The translations under genes and the position numbers were made by a program. The notes under the pieces are model-generated. The model saw only the letters and a list, made by a program, of their open reading frames with translations. It was not told the DNA's origin and made no database searches. From Salinivirgaceae bacterium (GTDB lineage Bacteria > Bacteroidota > Bacteroidia > Bacteroidales > SZUA-534): 64,000 nucleotides of DNA. Where the stretch lies: assembly GCA_017645945.1 (NCBI GenBank), contig JAGCNL010000055.1:1-64000 (forward strand). Direction: 5' to 3'. Of the stretch, positions 27,724 through 36,200 are shown piece by piece; position 1 is the stretch's first letter; each line of letters opens with the position of its first letter.

Positions 27724-28196
27724 ATTGTTAAAGTATTGTCGTTCTGTTGATTTTCGTATCCTTCGTCGATTAGTGTGGGAGCAGCCGATGAGGCAACAGC
27801 CAACTGGTCGCAACGCTCGTTGAGCGGAATTCCATCGTGTCCCTTAACCCATTGGAACACAACATGGTGTCGATTGTAAACGCGCCAAAAACGCATCCAA
27901 AGGTCGGGGTTTTTCTTGCCTTTGAAGCCTTTTTTTATCCAGCCTTCGAGCCAGTGCTTCTCAACGGCATCAACCACGTAGCGCGAATCGGAATAAATCA
28001 CCACATCGCTGCCATCGTTCTTCAGCGCCTCAAGACCTTTGATGACGGCCAGCAGCTCCATCCTGTTGTTGGTCGTCAAGCGGAAACCTTCCGACAACTC
28101 CTTGACGTGCGGCCCGCAAGTGAGCACAACTCCATAGCCTCCAGGGCCCGGATTGCCTGAAGCGGCGCCATCGGTATAGATTACAATCTGCTGCAT
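27720..28196 (-). CDS. rnhA: Ribonuclease HI
   Basis: A 158-residue RNase H that cuts RNA in RNA-DNA hybrids, removing primers and R-loops. The acidic active site is complete: Asp9 in 'IYTDGAASGNPGPGGYG', Glu47 in 'TTNNRMELLAV', Asp70 in 'VIYSDSRYV' and the late Asp in 'NERCDQLA'. The basic handle region 'WIKKGFKGKKNPDLW' is present. I start at the ATG at 28196, next to a TATCTTTG box; the frame extends 20 codons further upstream, but that segment covers the promoter. The stop overlaps the purN start (ATGA). Confidence 0.95.
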   Translation of the reverse strand: MQQIVIYTDGAASGNPGPGGYGVVLTCGPHVKELSEGFRLTTNNRMELLAVIKGLEALKNDGSDVVIYSDSRYVVDAVEKHWLEGWIKKGFKGKKNPDLWMRFWRVYNRHHVVFQWVKGHDGIPLNERCDQLAVASSAAPTLIDEGYENQQNDNTLTI

Positions 28197-28215
28197 CGGT
28201 CTTTTTTTGCGGCTG

Positions 28216-28223
28216 CAAAGATA
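28216..28223 (-). promoter_or_regulatory. Bacteroidetes -7 element of rnhA-purN (TATCTTTG)
   Basis: Minus-strand TATCTTTGCAG is the commonest -7 form, 19 bases before the rnhA ATG. A TTG lies 24 bases upstream, slightly beyond normal spacing. Confidence 0.6.
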
Positions 28224-28256
28224 AACGGAAAACGCAGAATTCCTCTTCAACCACAC

Positions 28257-28525
28257 AGATTTAAGCCTTCGGACAATTGGTGAATCGGTGAATCGGCGAA
28301 AGTTTAGTCGCTTCGCTGTTTAAAGTTTAGAGTTTAGTCGCTTCGCTGTTTAAAGTTTAGAGTTTAGTCGCTTCGCTGTTTAGTGTTTAGTTTAAAAGTT
28401 TAACGGGTTTAACGAGTTTAACAGGTTTAACAAGTTAAACAGGTTTAATTTTTTTACTCCCAACTTGTAACTTGTAACTCCTAATTCCTAACTCCTAATC
28501 CCGATAGCTATCGGGACTAAATCCT
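28257..28525. repeat. Tandem and degenerate repeat spacer with an 18-bp palindrome
   Basis: From 28308 a 30-base unit beginning TCGCTTCGCTGTTTAAAG is repeated twice exactly (28308-28337, 28338-28367), with a third partial copy. Then come variations of GTTTAACGGG/GTTTAACAGG, the TAACTTGTAACTCCTAATTC series, and the perfect palindrome TCCCGATAGCTATCGGGA at 28499-28516 just before the end of kdsD. No gene is visible. Confidence 0.75.
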
Positions 28526-29494
28526 CTATACAATCCCTTCTTGCAGGATGTCGTGAATGTGAATAACGCCGGCGTAACGGCCCTCCTTGAGCACGATGAG
28601 CTGCGTGATGTGGTTCTGCTCCATCAGGTGGAAAGCGTTCACGGCCATTGCGTTTTCGTCAATCGTTTTCGGCTTGACCGACATAATGTCCTGCGCAGTC
28701 AGGTTGGCAATTTCGCGGCCCGACATCAGCATTCGCCGCAGGTCACCGTCGGTGATGATGCCCACCATATCGCCAGCTGCATTGAGCACGGCAGTAGCAC
28801 CCAGGCGTTTTGATGTCATCTCCATAATCACCTGCTTGATGTTGTCGGTAGCTGCAACCTGAGGTTTCTCATTGTTTATATATAGGTCGCTCACGCGCAT
28901 ATAGAGTTTTTTGCCAAGAGCACCGCCCGGATGGTATTTGGCGAAGTCGGACGGCGAGAATCCTCGGCACTCGAGCAGAGCGATGGCCAAAGCGTCGCCC
29001 ATCACCAGTTGGGCCGTGGTGCTCGACGTGGGTGCCAGATTGTTTGGGCACGCCTCGTGGGCTGCGTAGGCGTTAATGATGATGTCGGCGTGCTGCGCCA
29101 AATACGACTGCGTGTCGCTCACCATTGCAATCATGCGGTTGCCGCGCATCTTCAAGATGGGCACCAGGACCTTGATTTCAGGCGTGTTTCCGCTTCGCGA
29201 AAGCAGCATCACAATGTCTTTGTCCTGAATCATACCCAAATCGCCGTGGATGGCATCAGCGGCATGCATAAAGAGCGCCGGAGTGCCGGTTGAGTTCATT
29301 GTGGCCACAATCTTCTGCGCAATGATGGCGCTTTTACCAATTCCGGTCACAACCAGACGGCCGCGGCTTTTGAAGATGGTGCTCACGGCTTCGGCAAAAT
29401 TGCTGTCAATCATATTCTTGAGATTGGCAACAGTGGCCGCTTCCTGCTCAATCACGTCGGCCGCAATGGCTGTTATTTCGTCGTTTGTCTTCAT
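28526..29494 (-). CDS. kdsD: D-arabinose-5-phosphate isomerase (KdsD/KpsF/GutQ family)
   Basis: A 322-residue isomerase that converts ribulose-5-phosphate to arabinose-5-phosphate, the first step toward Kdo of lipopolysaccharide. The N-terminal SIS domain has 'VVTGIGKSAIIAQKIVATM', 'HAADAIHGDLGMI' and 'LLSRSGNTPEIK' (about residues 45-120). Two CBS domains follow (about 205-260 and 270-322, 'VGIITDGDLRRML', 'AGVIHIHDILQEGIV'). The ATG at 29494 starts at 'MKTNDEIT'; the frame continues upstream over A-rich promoter sequence. It is divergent from recQ, an arrangement I recall from other Bacteroidetes. Confidence 0.93.
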   Translation of the reverse strand: MKTNDEITAIAADVIEQEAATVANLKNMIDSNFAEAVSTIFKSRGRLVVTGIGKSAIIAQKIVATMNSTGTPALFMHAADAIHGDLGMIQDKDIVMLLSRSGNTPEIKVLVPILKMRGNRMIAMVSDTQSYLAQHADIIINAYAAHEACPNNLAPTSSTTAQLVMGDALAIALLECRGFSPSDFAKYHPGGALGKKLYMRVSDLYINNEKPQVAATDNIKQVIMEMTSKRLGATAVLNAAGDMVGIITDGDLRRMLMSGREIANLTAQDIMSVKPKTIDENAMAVNAFHLMEQNHITQLIVLKEGRYAGVIHIHDILQEGIV

Positions 29495-29574
29495 AATCAC
29501 GTTTCTAATGTCTGCCGCCGCGCTGAATTTCAGGCGGTTCGGACGGTTCGGAAAAAACATTTCAAAAAAACACA

Positions 29575-29582
29575 CAAAAATA
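29575..29582 (-). promoter_or_regulatory. Candidate -7 element of kdsD (TATTTTTG)
   Basis: Minus-strand match to TAnnTTTG in an A-rich run about 80 bases before the kdsD ATG. No -33 element is evident. Confidence 0.35.
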
Positions 29583-29722
29583 TAAATGGACTCATAAATT
29601 TTACTAAATTTATTTTCGCGTTTGAAGGCGAATTTTCAAAACTCGCCATTTAATGAAATTTTTAAAGGTGGAGTGGTTCTGAAAACTTATAACCAGTTGC
29701 CTGGAACCACCTTAAATGTTTG

Positions 29723-31894
29723 ATGATGGAACTGAAGGATTATCTAAAACAGTACTTCGGCTTTGACAAGTTCAAAGGCAATCAGGAGGCAATTATTGAG
29801 AACATTCTGGCTGGGCGCGACACTTTTGTGCTGATGCCCACGGGCGGCGGCAAGTCGTTGTGCTACCAGCTGCCTGCAATGATTCAGGACGGCACGGCCA
29901 TTGTAATCTCGCCGCTCATCGCCCTGATGAAGAACCAGGTTGACGCCATCCGCGGCTTCAGCGAGGAGGACGGCATCGCCCATTTCCTGAACTCGTCGCT
30001 CTCGAAAAACGAGATTCAGAACGTGAAAGACGACATTCTGGCACACAAGACCAAACTGCTCTATGTGGCACCCGAATCGCTGGCGAAGGACGATAACATC
30101 CAGTTCCTGAAGCAGATAAAGATTTCGTTCTACGCCATCGACGAGGCTCACTGTATTTCAGAGTGGGGCCACGATTTCCGCCCTGAGTACCGCAGCATCC
30201 GCTCGCGCGTCGATGAGATTGGCCGCGCACCCATCATCGCGCTCACAGCCACCGCCACACCAAAGGTACAGAGCGACATTCAGAAAACTTTGGGAATGGT
30301 TGACGCCGACGTGTTCAAATCGTCGTTCAACCGCCCCAACCTTATATATGAGGTACGTCCGAAACGCGACGTGACAAAAGAAATCATCAAGTTCATCAAG
30401 GCCAACCCCGGCAAATCGGGCATTGTGTACTGCCTGAGCCGCAAAAAGGTTGAGGAGTTGGCCGAAACGCTGGTAATCAACGGAATAAAGGCCGCACCAT
30501 ATCACGCAGGACTTGAGTCGTCGGTGCGCTCGGCAAATCAGGACAAGTTCCTGATGGAGGAGATTGACGTGATTGTGGCCACCATTGCCTTCGGAATGGG
30601 TATCGACAAGCCCGATGTGCGGTTTGTCATCCACCACGACATGCCGAAGAGCCTTGAAGGATACTATCAGGAGACGGGCCGCGCAGGCCGCGACGGTGGC
30701 GAGGGACGCTGCATCGCCTTCTATTCTTATAAGGACATCCAGATGCTGGAGAATTTTATGCAGGGCAAGCCTGTGGCCGAGCAGGAGATTGGCCGCCATC
30801 TGTTGATGGAGACGGTTTCGTACGCCGAGTCGGCCGTGTGCCGCCGCAAGCAGTTGCTGCACTACTTTGGTGAAGAGTACAACGAGGACAACTGCGGCGC
30901 CTGCGACAACTGTCTGCACCCGCGCGAGTTGTTCGAGGGCAAAGACAGCGTGGTGAAGGTTTTGAAAACCGTCATCGCCGTCAAGGAGTTCTTCAAGCCC
31001 GACCTTGTGGCCAACGTTCTTTGCGGCGTAGCCGACAGCACCATCAAAGCATACAAATACAACACGATACCAGAATTCGGCAGCGGCAAGGAGCACGATG
31101 ACAAATACTGGCAAACAATTATCCGCCAAGCACTTGTAGCCGACCTTCTGGGCAAGAACATCGAAAACTACGGCTCGCTGACCGTCACGCAGCAAGGGCA
31201 CGAGTTCCTTGAGCATCCGCACTCGTTTATGATTGCCAAAGAGCGTGATTACGACGATGGCGGCGACGAATCGGGCGACGGTGGCGGCGCAATGGTGGCT
31301 GCCGACCAGACGCTCTTCTCGATGCTCTGCGACCTGCGGAAAGACATCGCCAAAAAGCGCGGTCTGCCGCCGTACATCATCTTCCAGGACCCAGCACTGC
31401 AAGATATGACCATCCACTACCCGATGACTCTGCAGGAATTGGGCAACATTCCAGGCGTTGGTCAGGCAAAAGCATTGAAATTCGGCCAGCCGTTCTGCGA
31501 CTTGATTAGCAAATATGTGAAAGAGAATGAGATAGAGCGCCCGATGGACCTTGTGGTGAAGACCACAGGCAACAATTCGGGAATGAAACTCTACATTGTT
31601 CAGAGCATCGACCGCAAGCTGGGGCTCGACGTGATTGCCGACGGCAAAGGTCTGGAAATGGACGAGTTGCTGACTGAAATGGAGAAAATTGTGAATTCGG
31701 GCACCAAGCTGAACATCGACTACTACATTGACGAGGTGATTGACGAGGACTGCCAGGACGACATCTACGAGTATTTCCGTGAGGCGTCGAGCGATTCACT
31801 AGAGGACGCCATCAAGGAACTTGGCGAAGACGATTACACTGAGGAGGAAATTCGCCTGATGAGAATAAAATTCATCTGCAACGAGGCGTATTAG
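29723..31894 (+). CDS. recQ: ATP-dependent DNA helicase RecQ
   Basis: A 723-residue 3'-5' helicase of recombination and fork repair. Walker A 'LMPTGGGKSLCYQLP' lies near residue 40; the DEAH box with aromatic-rich loop 'AIDEAHCISEWGHDFRPEY' lies near 138; motif VI is 'YYQETGRAGRDG'. The RecQ zinc site ('VCRRKQLLHYFGE' and 'NCGACDNC') and winged helix follow, then an HRDC domain near 530-605 ('LCDLRKDIAKKRGLPPYIIF', 'IPGVGQAKALKFGQPF'). About 110 residues come after the HRDC, including an acidic helical end, as in other Bacteroidetes RecQ proteins. The start is one of two adjacent ATGs; I chose the first. A 7-bp inverted repeat lies just upstream (29673-29710). Confidence 0.96.
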   Translation: MMELKDYLKQYFGFDKFKGNQEAIIENILAGRDTFVLMPTGGGKSLCYQLPAMIQDGTAIVISPLIALMKNQVDAIRGFSEEDGIAHFLNSSLSKNEIQNVKDDILAHKTKLLYVAPESLAKDDNIQFLKQIKISFYAIDEAHCISEWGHDFRPEYRSIRSRVDEIGRAPIIALTATATPKVQSDIQKTLGMVDADVFKSSFNRPNLIYEVRPKRDVTKEIIKFIKANPGKSGIVYCLSRKKVEELAETLVINGIKAAPYHAGLESSVRSANQDKFLMEEIDVIVATIAFGMGIDKPDVRFVIHHDMPKSLEGYYQETGRAGRDGGEGRCIAFYSYKDIQMLENFMQGKPVAEQEIGRHLLMETVSYAESAVCRRKQLLHYFGEEYNEDNCGACDNCLHPRELFEGKDSVVKVLKTVIAVKEFFKPDLVANVLCGVADSTIKAYKYNTIPEFGSGKEHDDKYWQTIIRQALVADLLGKNIENYGSLTVTQQGHEFLEHPHSFMIAKERDYDDGGDESGDGGGAMVAADQTLFSMLCDLRKDIAKKRGLPPYIIFQDPALQDMTIHYPMTLQELGNIPGVGQAKALKFGQPFCDLISKYVKENEIERPMDLVVKTTGNNSGMKLYIVQSIDRKLGLDVIADGKGLEMDELLTEMEKIVNSGTKLNIDYYIDEVIDEDCQDDIYEYFREASSDSLEDAIKELGEDDYTEEEIRLMRIKFICNEAY

Positions 31895-31931
31895 ACAGGG
31901 TGCCAATATGGCCAAAGGTGGTTGAGGATTA

Positions 31932-32348
31932 TTATACGCAAAGCTCAAAAGTGACAGCATCGACAATACTGCAATCTTCAATTTTGCGAATAATTAACAA
32001 GTCTTGGTCACCAGTAACCAAATAATTGGCTTTGGATTCGGCAGCCAAATTCAACAGATAGTCGTCTGACTCATCACGGCAGAGACTGATATGCTGTTGA
32101 GGCTCAATTTTTTCGCCAATAATTCGCATGAATTCAATGAGCGACTCAACTTCATCGGAAGGGAAATATTTGGCAAACTTTGGGCGTGATGTAACATCGC
32201 GGATTTCGGCAAGCAACTCTTCACAAACAATAAGTTGTACATACTCACGGCTTAACAAGTCGACAAGACGCGACAATCTTTTGCCGATAAGAAAGCTAAT
32301 CCAACAGTTGGTATCAACAATAACTCTGATTTTACGCCTTTTTGGCAT
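31932..32348 (-). CDS. PIN-domain toxin
   Basis: A 138-residue PIN-domain ribonuclease of the 'putative toxin-antitoxin system toxin component, PIN family' group. The four acidic metal ligands are visible: Asp in 'RVIVDTNCWIS', Glu in 'VCEELLAEI', Asp in 'CRDESDDYLLNLA' and Asp in 'VTGDQDLLII'. PIN toxins cut RNA and are held off by a tightly bound antitoxin. I chose the ATG at 32348; a GTG three codons upstream is possible. It overlaps the end of the antitoxin gene by 17 bases, the usual toxin-antitoxin layout with antitoxin first. The gene is convergent with recQ. Confidence 0.88.
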   Translation of the reverse strand: MPKRRKIRVIVDTNCWISFLIGKRLSRLVDLLSREYVQLIVCEELLAEIRDVTSRPKFAKYFPSDEVESLIEFMRIIGEKIEPQQHISLCRDESDDYLLNLAAESKANYLVTGDQDLLIIRKIEDCSIVDAVTFELCV

Positions 32349-32553
32349 AGCGCTCACGTCTTACGGCTTTCACCTCGGCCATTATGTCGGCTTCCGATAT
32401 TTCGTCGGTGCGGAAAGTGTCGAGAAAATGATTCAGTTCCGCACGGATGTTCTGCTGCGTCAACGCTTTGCCAATCCTTAACTGCGAGCGCACTGGCATC
32501 TGCTGAAGCAAATACAACATCTGGTTGTAACTAATGTCGATTGTTGCGTTCAT
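32332..32553 (-). CDS. Small antitoxin-like partner of the PIN toxin
   Basis: A 73-residue protein starting MNATIDISYNQMLYLLQQMP. The middle is helical ('RSQLRIGKALTQQNIRAEL') and the C-terminus is basic ('AEVKAVRRERYAKKA'), as expected for an antitoxin whose tail folds into the toxin. It lacks an obvious ribbon-helix-helix or AbrB DNA-binding motif. Its identity rests mainly on size and on the 17-base overlap with the toxin gene. The ATG at 32553 is preferred over upstream in-frame starts because it lies nearest the conserved part. Confidence 0.7.
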   Translation of the reverse strand: MNATIDISYNQMLYLLQQMPVRSQLRIGKALTQQNIRAELNHFLDTFRTDEISEADIMAEVKAVRRERYAKKA

Positions 32554-32900
32554 AGCATTATGAATTTGTGTGGCAATATACAACAATTTGTTTAATCGGT
32601 GATTTTAAATTTTATCGTATCACCCCTTCAGGGTTCCCATTGCCCGCATTTGATTTAACTGGGGCTCACGCCCCAGCCTGTGATATGTCACACCTTCGGC
32701 GTTTTCAATGCTCCATCCAAACGAAACCTAAACCAAACACAAAAAATCCGCTTGCGTTTTAATTCGGCAAAAATCGGCTCGAATCGGTTAGAGATAAAAT
32801 TCACATTTTTGGGTCAGAAAACAAAAAATCCGCATTTTCACCCTGAAATTCACAAAAAAATCGCCCGAAAAAGGCCCGATTTTGCCATTTTTCAAAAACC

Positions 32901-32963
32901 GTTCGTTAAGTCAAACCCGCCGTTCGTTAAGTGAAAGCCGCCATTCGTTAAGTGAAACCCGCC
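32901..32963. repeat. Three 21-bp tandem repeats
   Basis: Units start at 32901, 32922 and 32943, with consensus GTTCGTTAAGTGAAA followed by CCCGCC; they differ at one to three positions. A fourth unit (GTTCATTTTTCGG) begins at 32964 and decays. They lie about 250 bases before the start of the BspA-like gene. Confidence 0.9.
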
Positions 32964-33112
32964 GTTCATTTTTCGGCTATTGTTTTTTAAAAACCGTATT
33001 TCGACCTTTGGGTTGATTTAGGAGTTAGGAGTTAGAAATTAGGAATTTATATTTAGGAATTAGGATTTTTGAATTACGAATGATGAATTACGAATTACGA
33101 AACGGCATTTTT

Positions 33113-33140
33113 GTAGGGACGCACCGCGCTACGTCTCTAC
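33113..33140. repeat. REP-like imperfect palindrome, copy A
   Basis: GTAGGGACG and CGTCTCTAC flank a 10-base centre; the arms pair except for one position. It is the same family as the perfect palindrome at 37374-37403, at the other side of the BspA-like gene. Confidence 0.7.
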
Positions 33141-33210
33141 GCGTAACAAACGCAACAAAAACAATATCAGTAAAATAAATATATTTATTAATCACTAAAA
33201 AATCACAATT

Positions 33211-36200
33211 ATGAGGAAATTTAGACATTTTTTAATGACGGCAGCGGCGTTGCTGATTGGTCAAAATCTGTTGGCCTACAATTTTGAGGTCGGTGGAATC
33301 TACTACAACATCACGTCGGACGAGAACTTGACGGTGGAAGTAACGTATGAAACCACAGATTACAACAGCTATAGCGGCGATGTGGACATTCCTGCCACGG
33401 TAACTAATGGCGAAACAAATTATAGCGTGACGAGAATTGGTGACAAAGCGTTCTATAATTGCAGCAGCCTTACTTCCATCACTATTCCCGAATCGGTTAC
33501 GAGCATCGGCATGTGGGAGTTCTATAATTGCACTGAACTCACTACCATCACCATTCCCGAATCAGTTACCAGCATCGACATTTTTGCGTTCTATAATTGC
33601 AGCGGACTTACTTCCATAAACATTCCCGAAGGCGTAACAAGCATCGGTTTCGATGCGTTCTATAATTGCAGCGGACTTACTTCCATAACCATTCCTGAAT
33701 CGGTAACAAAGATTGGCGGCCATGCGTTCTATAATTGCAGCGGACTGACAAAGGCCGAATTTGCAAGCATTGAAAGTTTGTGCAAAATCCAGTTTGGGGA
33801 AGCCGATTCTAATCCTTTGTTTTATGCCACAAGACTTTATATAAACGGCGAAGAAATCACAGAAGTTGATATTCCAGAAGGAGTAACAAGCATTGGCGAC
33901 TTTGCGTTCTGTAATTGCAGCGGTCTTACTTCCATAACCATTCCTGAAGGCGTAACAAGCATCGGCAGTTTTTCTGGTTGCAGCAGCCTTACTTCCATAA
34001 ACATTCCCGATGGCGTAACAAGCATCGGCAGTTTTTCTGGTTGCAGCAGCCTTACATCCATAACCATTCCCAAAGGCGTAACAAGTATCTGTGACAATGC
34101 GTTCCGCGGTTGCAGCAGCCTTGCTTCCATCACCATTTCTGAATCGGTTACGAGCATCGGCAACTTTGCGTTTTATGGTTGCAGCGGACTGATAAAGGCC
34201 GAATTTGCAAGCATAGATAGTTTGTGCAAAATCCAGTTTGGAAATTCCGAATCTAATCCTTTGAATCATGCTACAAGACTTTATATAAACGGCGAAGAAG
34301 TCACAGAAGTTGACATTTCCGAAGGAGTAACAAGCATCGGCGACTATGCGTTCTTTAATTGCAGCGGCCTTACTTCCATCACCATTCCCGAATCGGTTAC
34401 GAGCATCGGCCAAAGGGCGTTCTATAATTGCAGCGGACTGACAAAGGCCGAATTTGCAAGCATTGAAAGCTTGTGCAAAATCCAGTTTGGAAATTTAGAA
34501 TCTAATCCTTTGTATTATGCCACAAGACTTTATATAAACGGCGAAGAAGTCACAGAAATTGATATTACCGAAGGAGTAACAAGCATTGGCAACTTTGCGT
34601 TCTGTAATTGCGGCAAACTTACTTCCATCACCATTCCCGAAGGTGTAATAAGCATCGGCGGTAATGCGTTTTATAGATGCAGCAGCCTTACTTCCATTAC
34701 CATACCAAACTCGGTAACGAGCATTGGCGATGGTGCGTTCTATAATTGCGGCAAACTTACTTCCATCACCATTCCCGAAGGTGTAACAAGCATCGGCGAA
34801 TCTGCGTTCTTGAATTGCAGCAAACTTACTTCCATCACCATTCCCGAAGGTGTAACAAGCATCGGCTATTCTGCGTTCTGGAATTGCAGCAAACTTACTT
34901 CCATCACCATTCCCGAATCAGTTACGAGCATTGGAGCCTATGCGTTTATGCATTGCTCCAATGCAACTATTTATTGCAAGGCGGAATCCAAGCCAGATGA
35001 TTGGGACGAGAATTGGACTAACAGAAGTTCCGATTATATAAAATGGGGATGCAATGTCATAAGAATAGCGGTTGACAATGAAGAATATGGGGATATAAAT
35101 ATAGAAGGAGACTATGCTTTTGTAGCAGAAGACGGCTCAATTTGGTGTCTGCCCGACGCTGAAGTAAAACTTACAGCTACAGCCGCCGAGCATTACCATT
35201 TTGTGAAGTGGAGCGACGGCAACACCGACAATCCGCGCACGGTCAACGTAACATCCGACAGTGTATTTACAGCACAGACCGCAATCAACGTTTACAAGGT
35301 CAAGGCCACAACCGAGCATGGCACGGCAACAAATCTCGGCGACTACAATCATGGCTCAGAGGTGACGTTCACCGCACAGCCTGAGTCGGGTTACAAACTT
35401 GCCTACTGGGGCAATGGCAGCACCGCCAACTCACTGACAATGACGATTACAAGAGATGTGGACTTGAAACCGCGCTTTATACTTTCGAGTCTGAGTGTTT
35501 ACAGCGTGACTGTGGATGCCGATGAGCACGGAAGCGCCAACGGAGGCGGCTCGGTGCTTGTGGAGAACGATGAGATAACCATTTCGGCCACAGCCTCTGC
35601 CGGTTATCACTTTGTGAAGTGGAGCGATGGAAACACCGACAACCCGCGCACCGTCAGCGTAAAAGGAAACAAGAAATATACAGCCGAGTTTGCCATCGAC
35701 ACATATAATGTTAATGCTGTGGCTGGTGCAAACGGCACAGTAACTGGCGGAAAGACATACAATTACGGCGAGACCGCAACGCTCACCGCAACTGCCGCAG
35801 AGGGTTATCACTTTGTGCGCTGGAGCGATGGCAACACCGCCGCCGTGCGCACACTCACCGTGAGCGGCAATGTGGAGCTGACAGCTGAATTTGCCATCAA
35901 CACCTACACCGTTAAACTGACTTCGGACAAAAATGGTAAGGTTGCAGGCGCGGGCACATACAACCATGGTGCCGAGGCCACTCTCACAGCAACGTCCAAT
36001 GCTGGTTATCACTTTGTTAAATGGAGCGATGGCGCAACCGAAAGCACCCGCAAGGTCAGCGTAACAAGCAATCTGGAACTTGCCGCCGAGTTTGCCATCA
36101 ACACCTACGAGGTTAAGGTTCTGGCCGCCAATGGCACAGCCGAAGGTGCGGGAACTTACTACCACGGTGCAAAGGCAACCATCAGCGCAGCGGCCGCCGA

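Larger units (their letters stand above)
32554..33210. other. Long intergenic region with tandem and dispersed repeats
   Basis: 657 bases without a credible gene. From the left: the upstream region of the toxin-antitoxin pair; a stretch at about 32620-32710 with 'GGGGCTCACGCCCC' (short inverted repeat) and 'CACCCCTTCAGGG'; an A-rich stretch; three 21-base tandem repeats (32901-32963); TTAGGAGTTAGGAG-type repeats (about 33018-33100); an imperfect REP-like palindrome (33113-33140); and the A/T-rich leader of the BspA-like gene with a weak TATATTTA -7-like site. Short frames across 32568-32934 look like chance openings. Confidence 0.6.

Noticed and set aside
28300..28400. Possible CRISPR array in the tandemly repeated spacer.
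   Set aside because: The 30-base units are directly joined with no unique spacers and no cas genes are nearby.
30158..31417. A 419-codon minus-strand frame antisense to recQ.
   Set aside because: It is the shadow of a GC-rich, clearly functional gene; the predicted protein has no coherent domain or start context.
32568..32934. Two short plus-strand frames (64 and 84 codons) in the long spacer before the BspA-like gene.
   Set aside because: Low-complexity, Lys/Asn/Pro-rich translations that overlap tandem repeats and lack start context.
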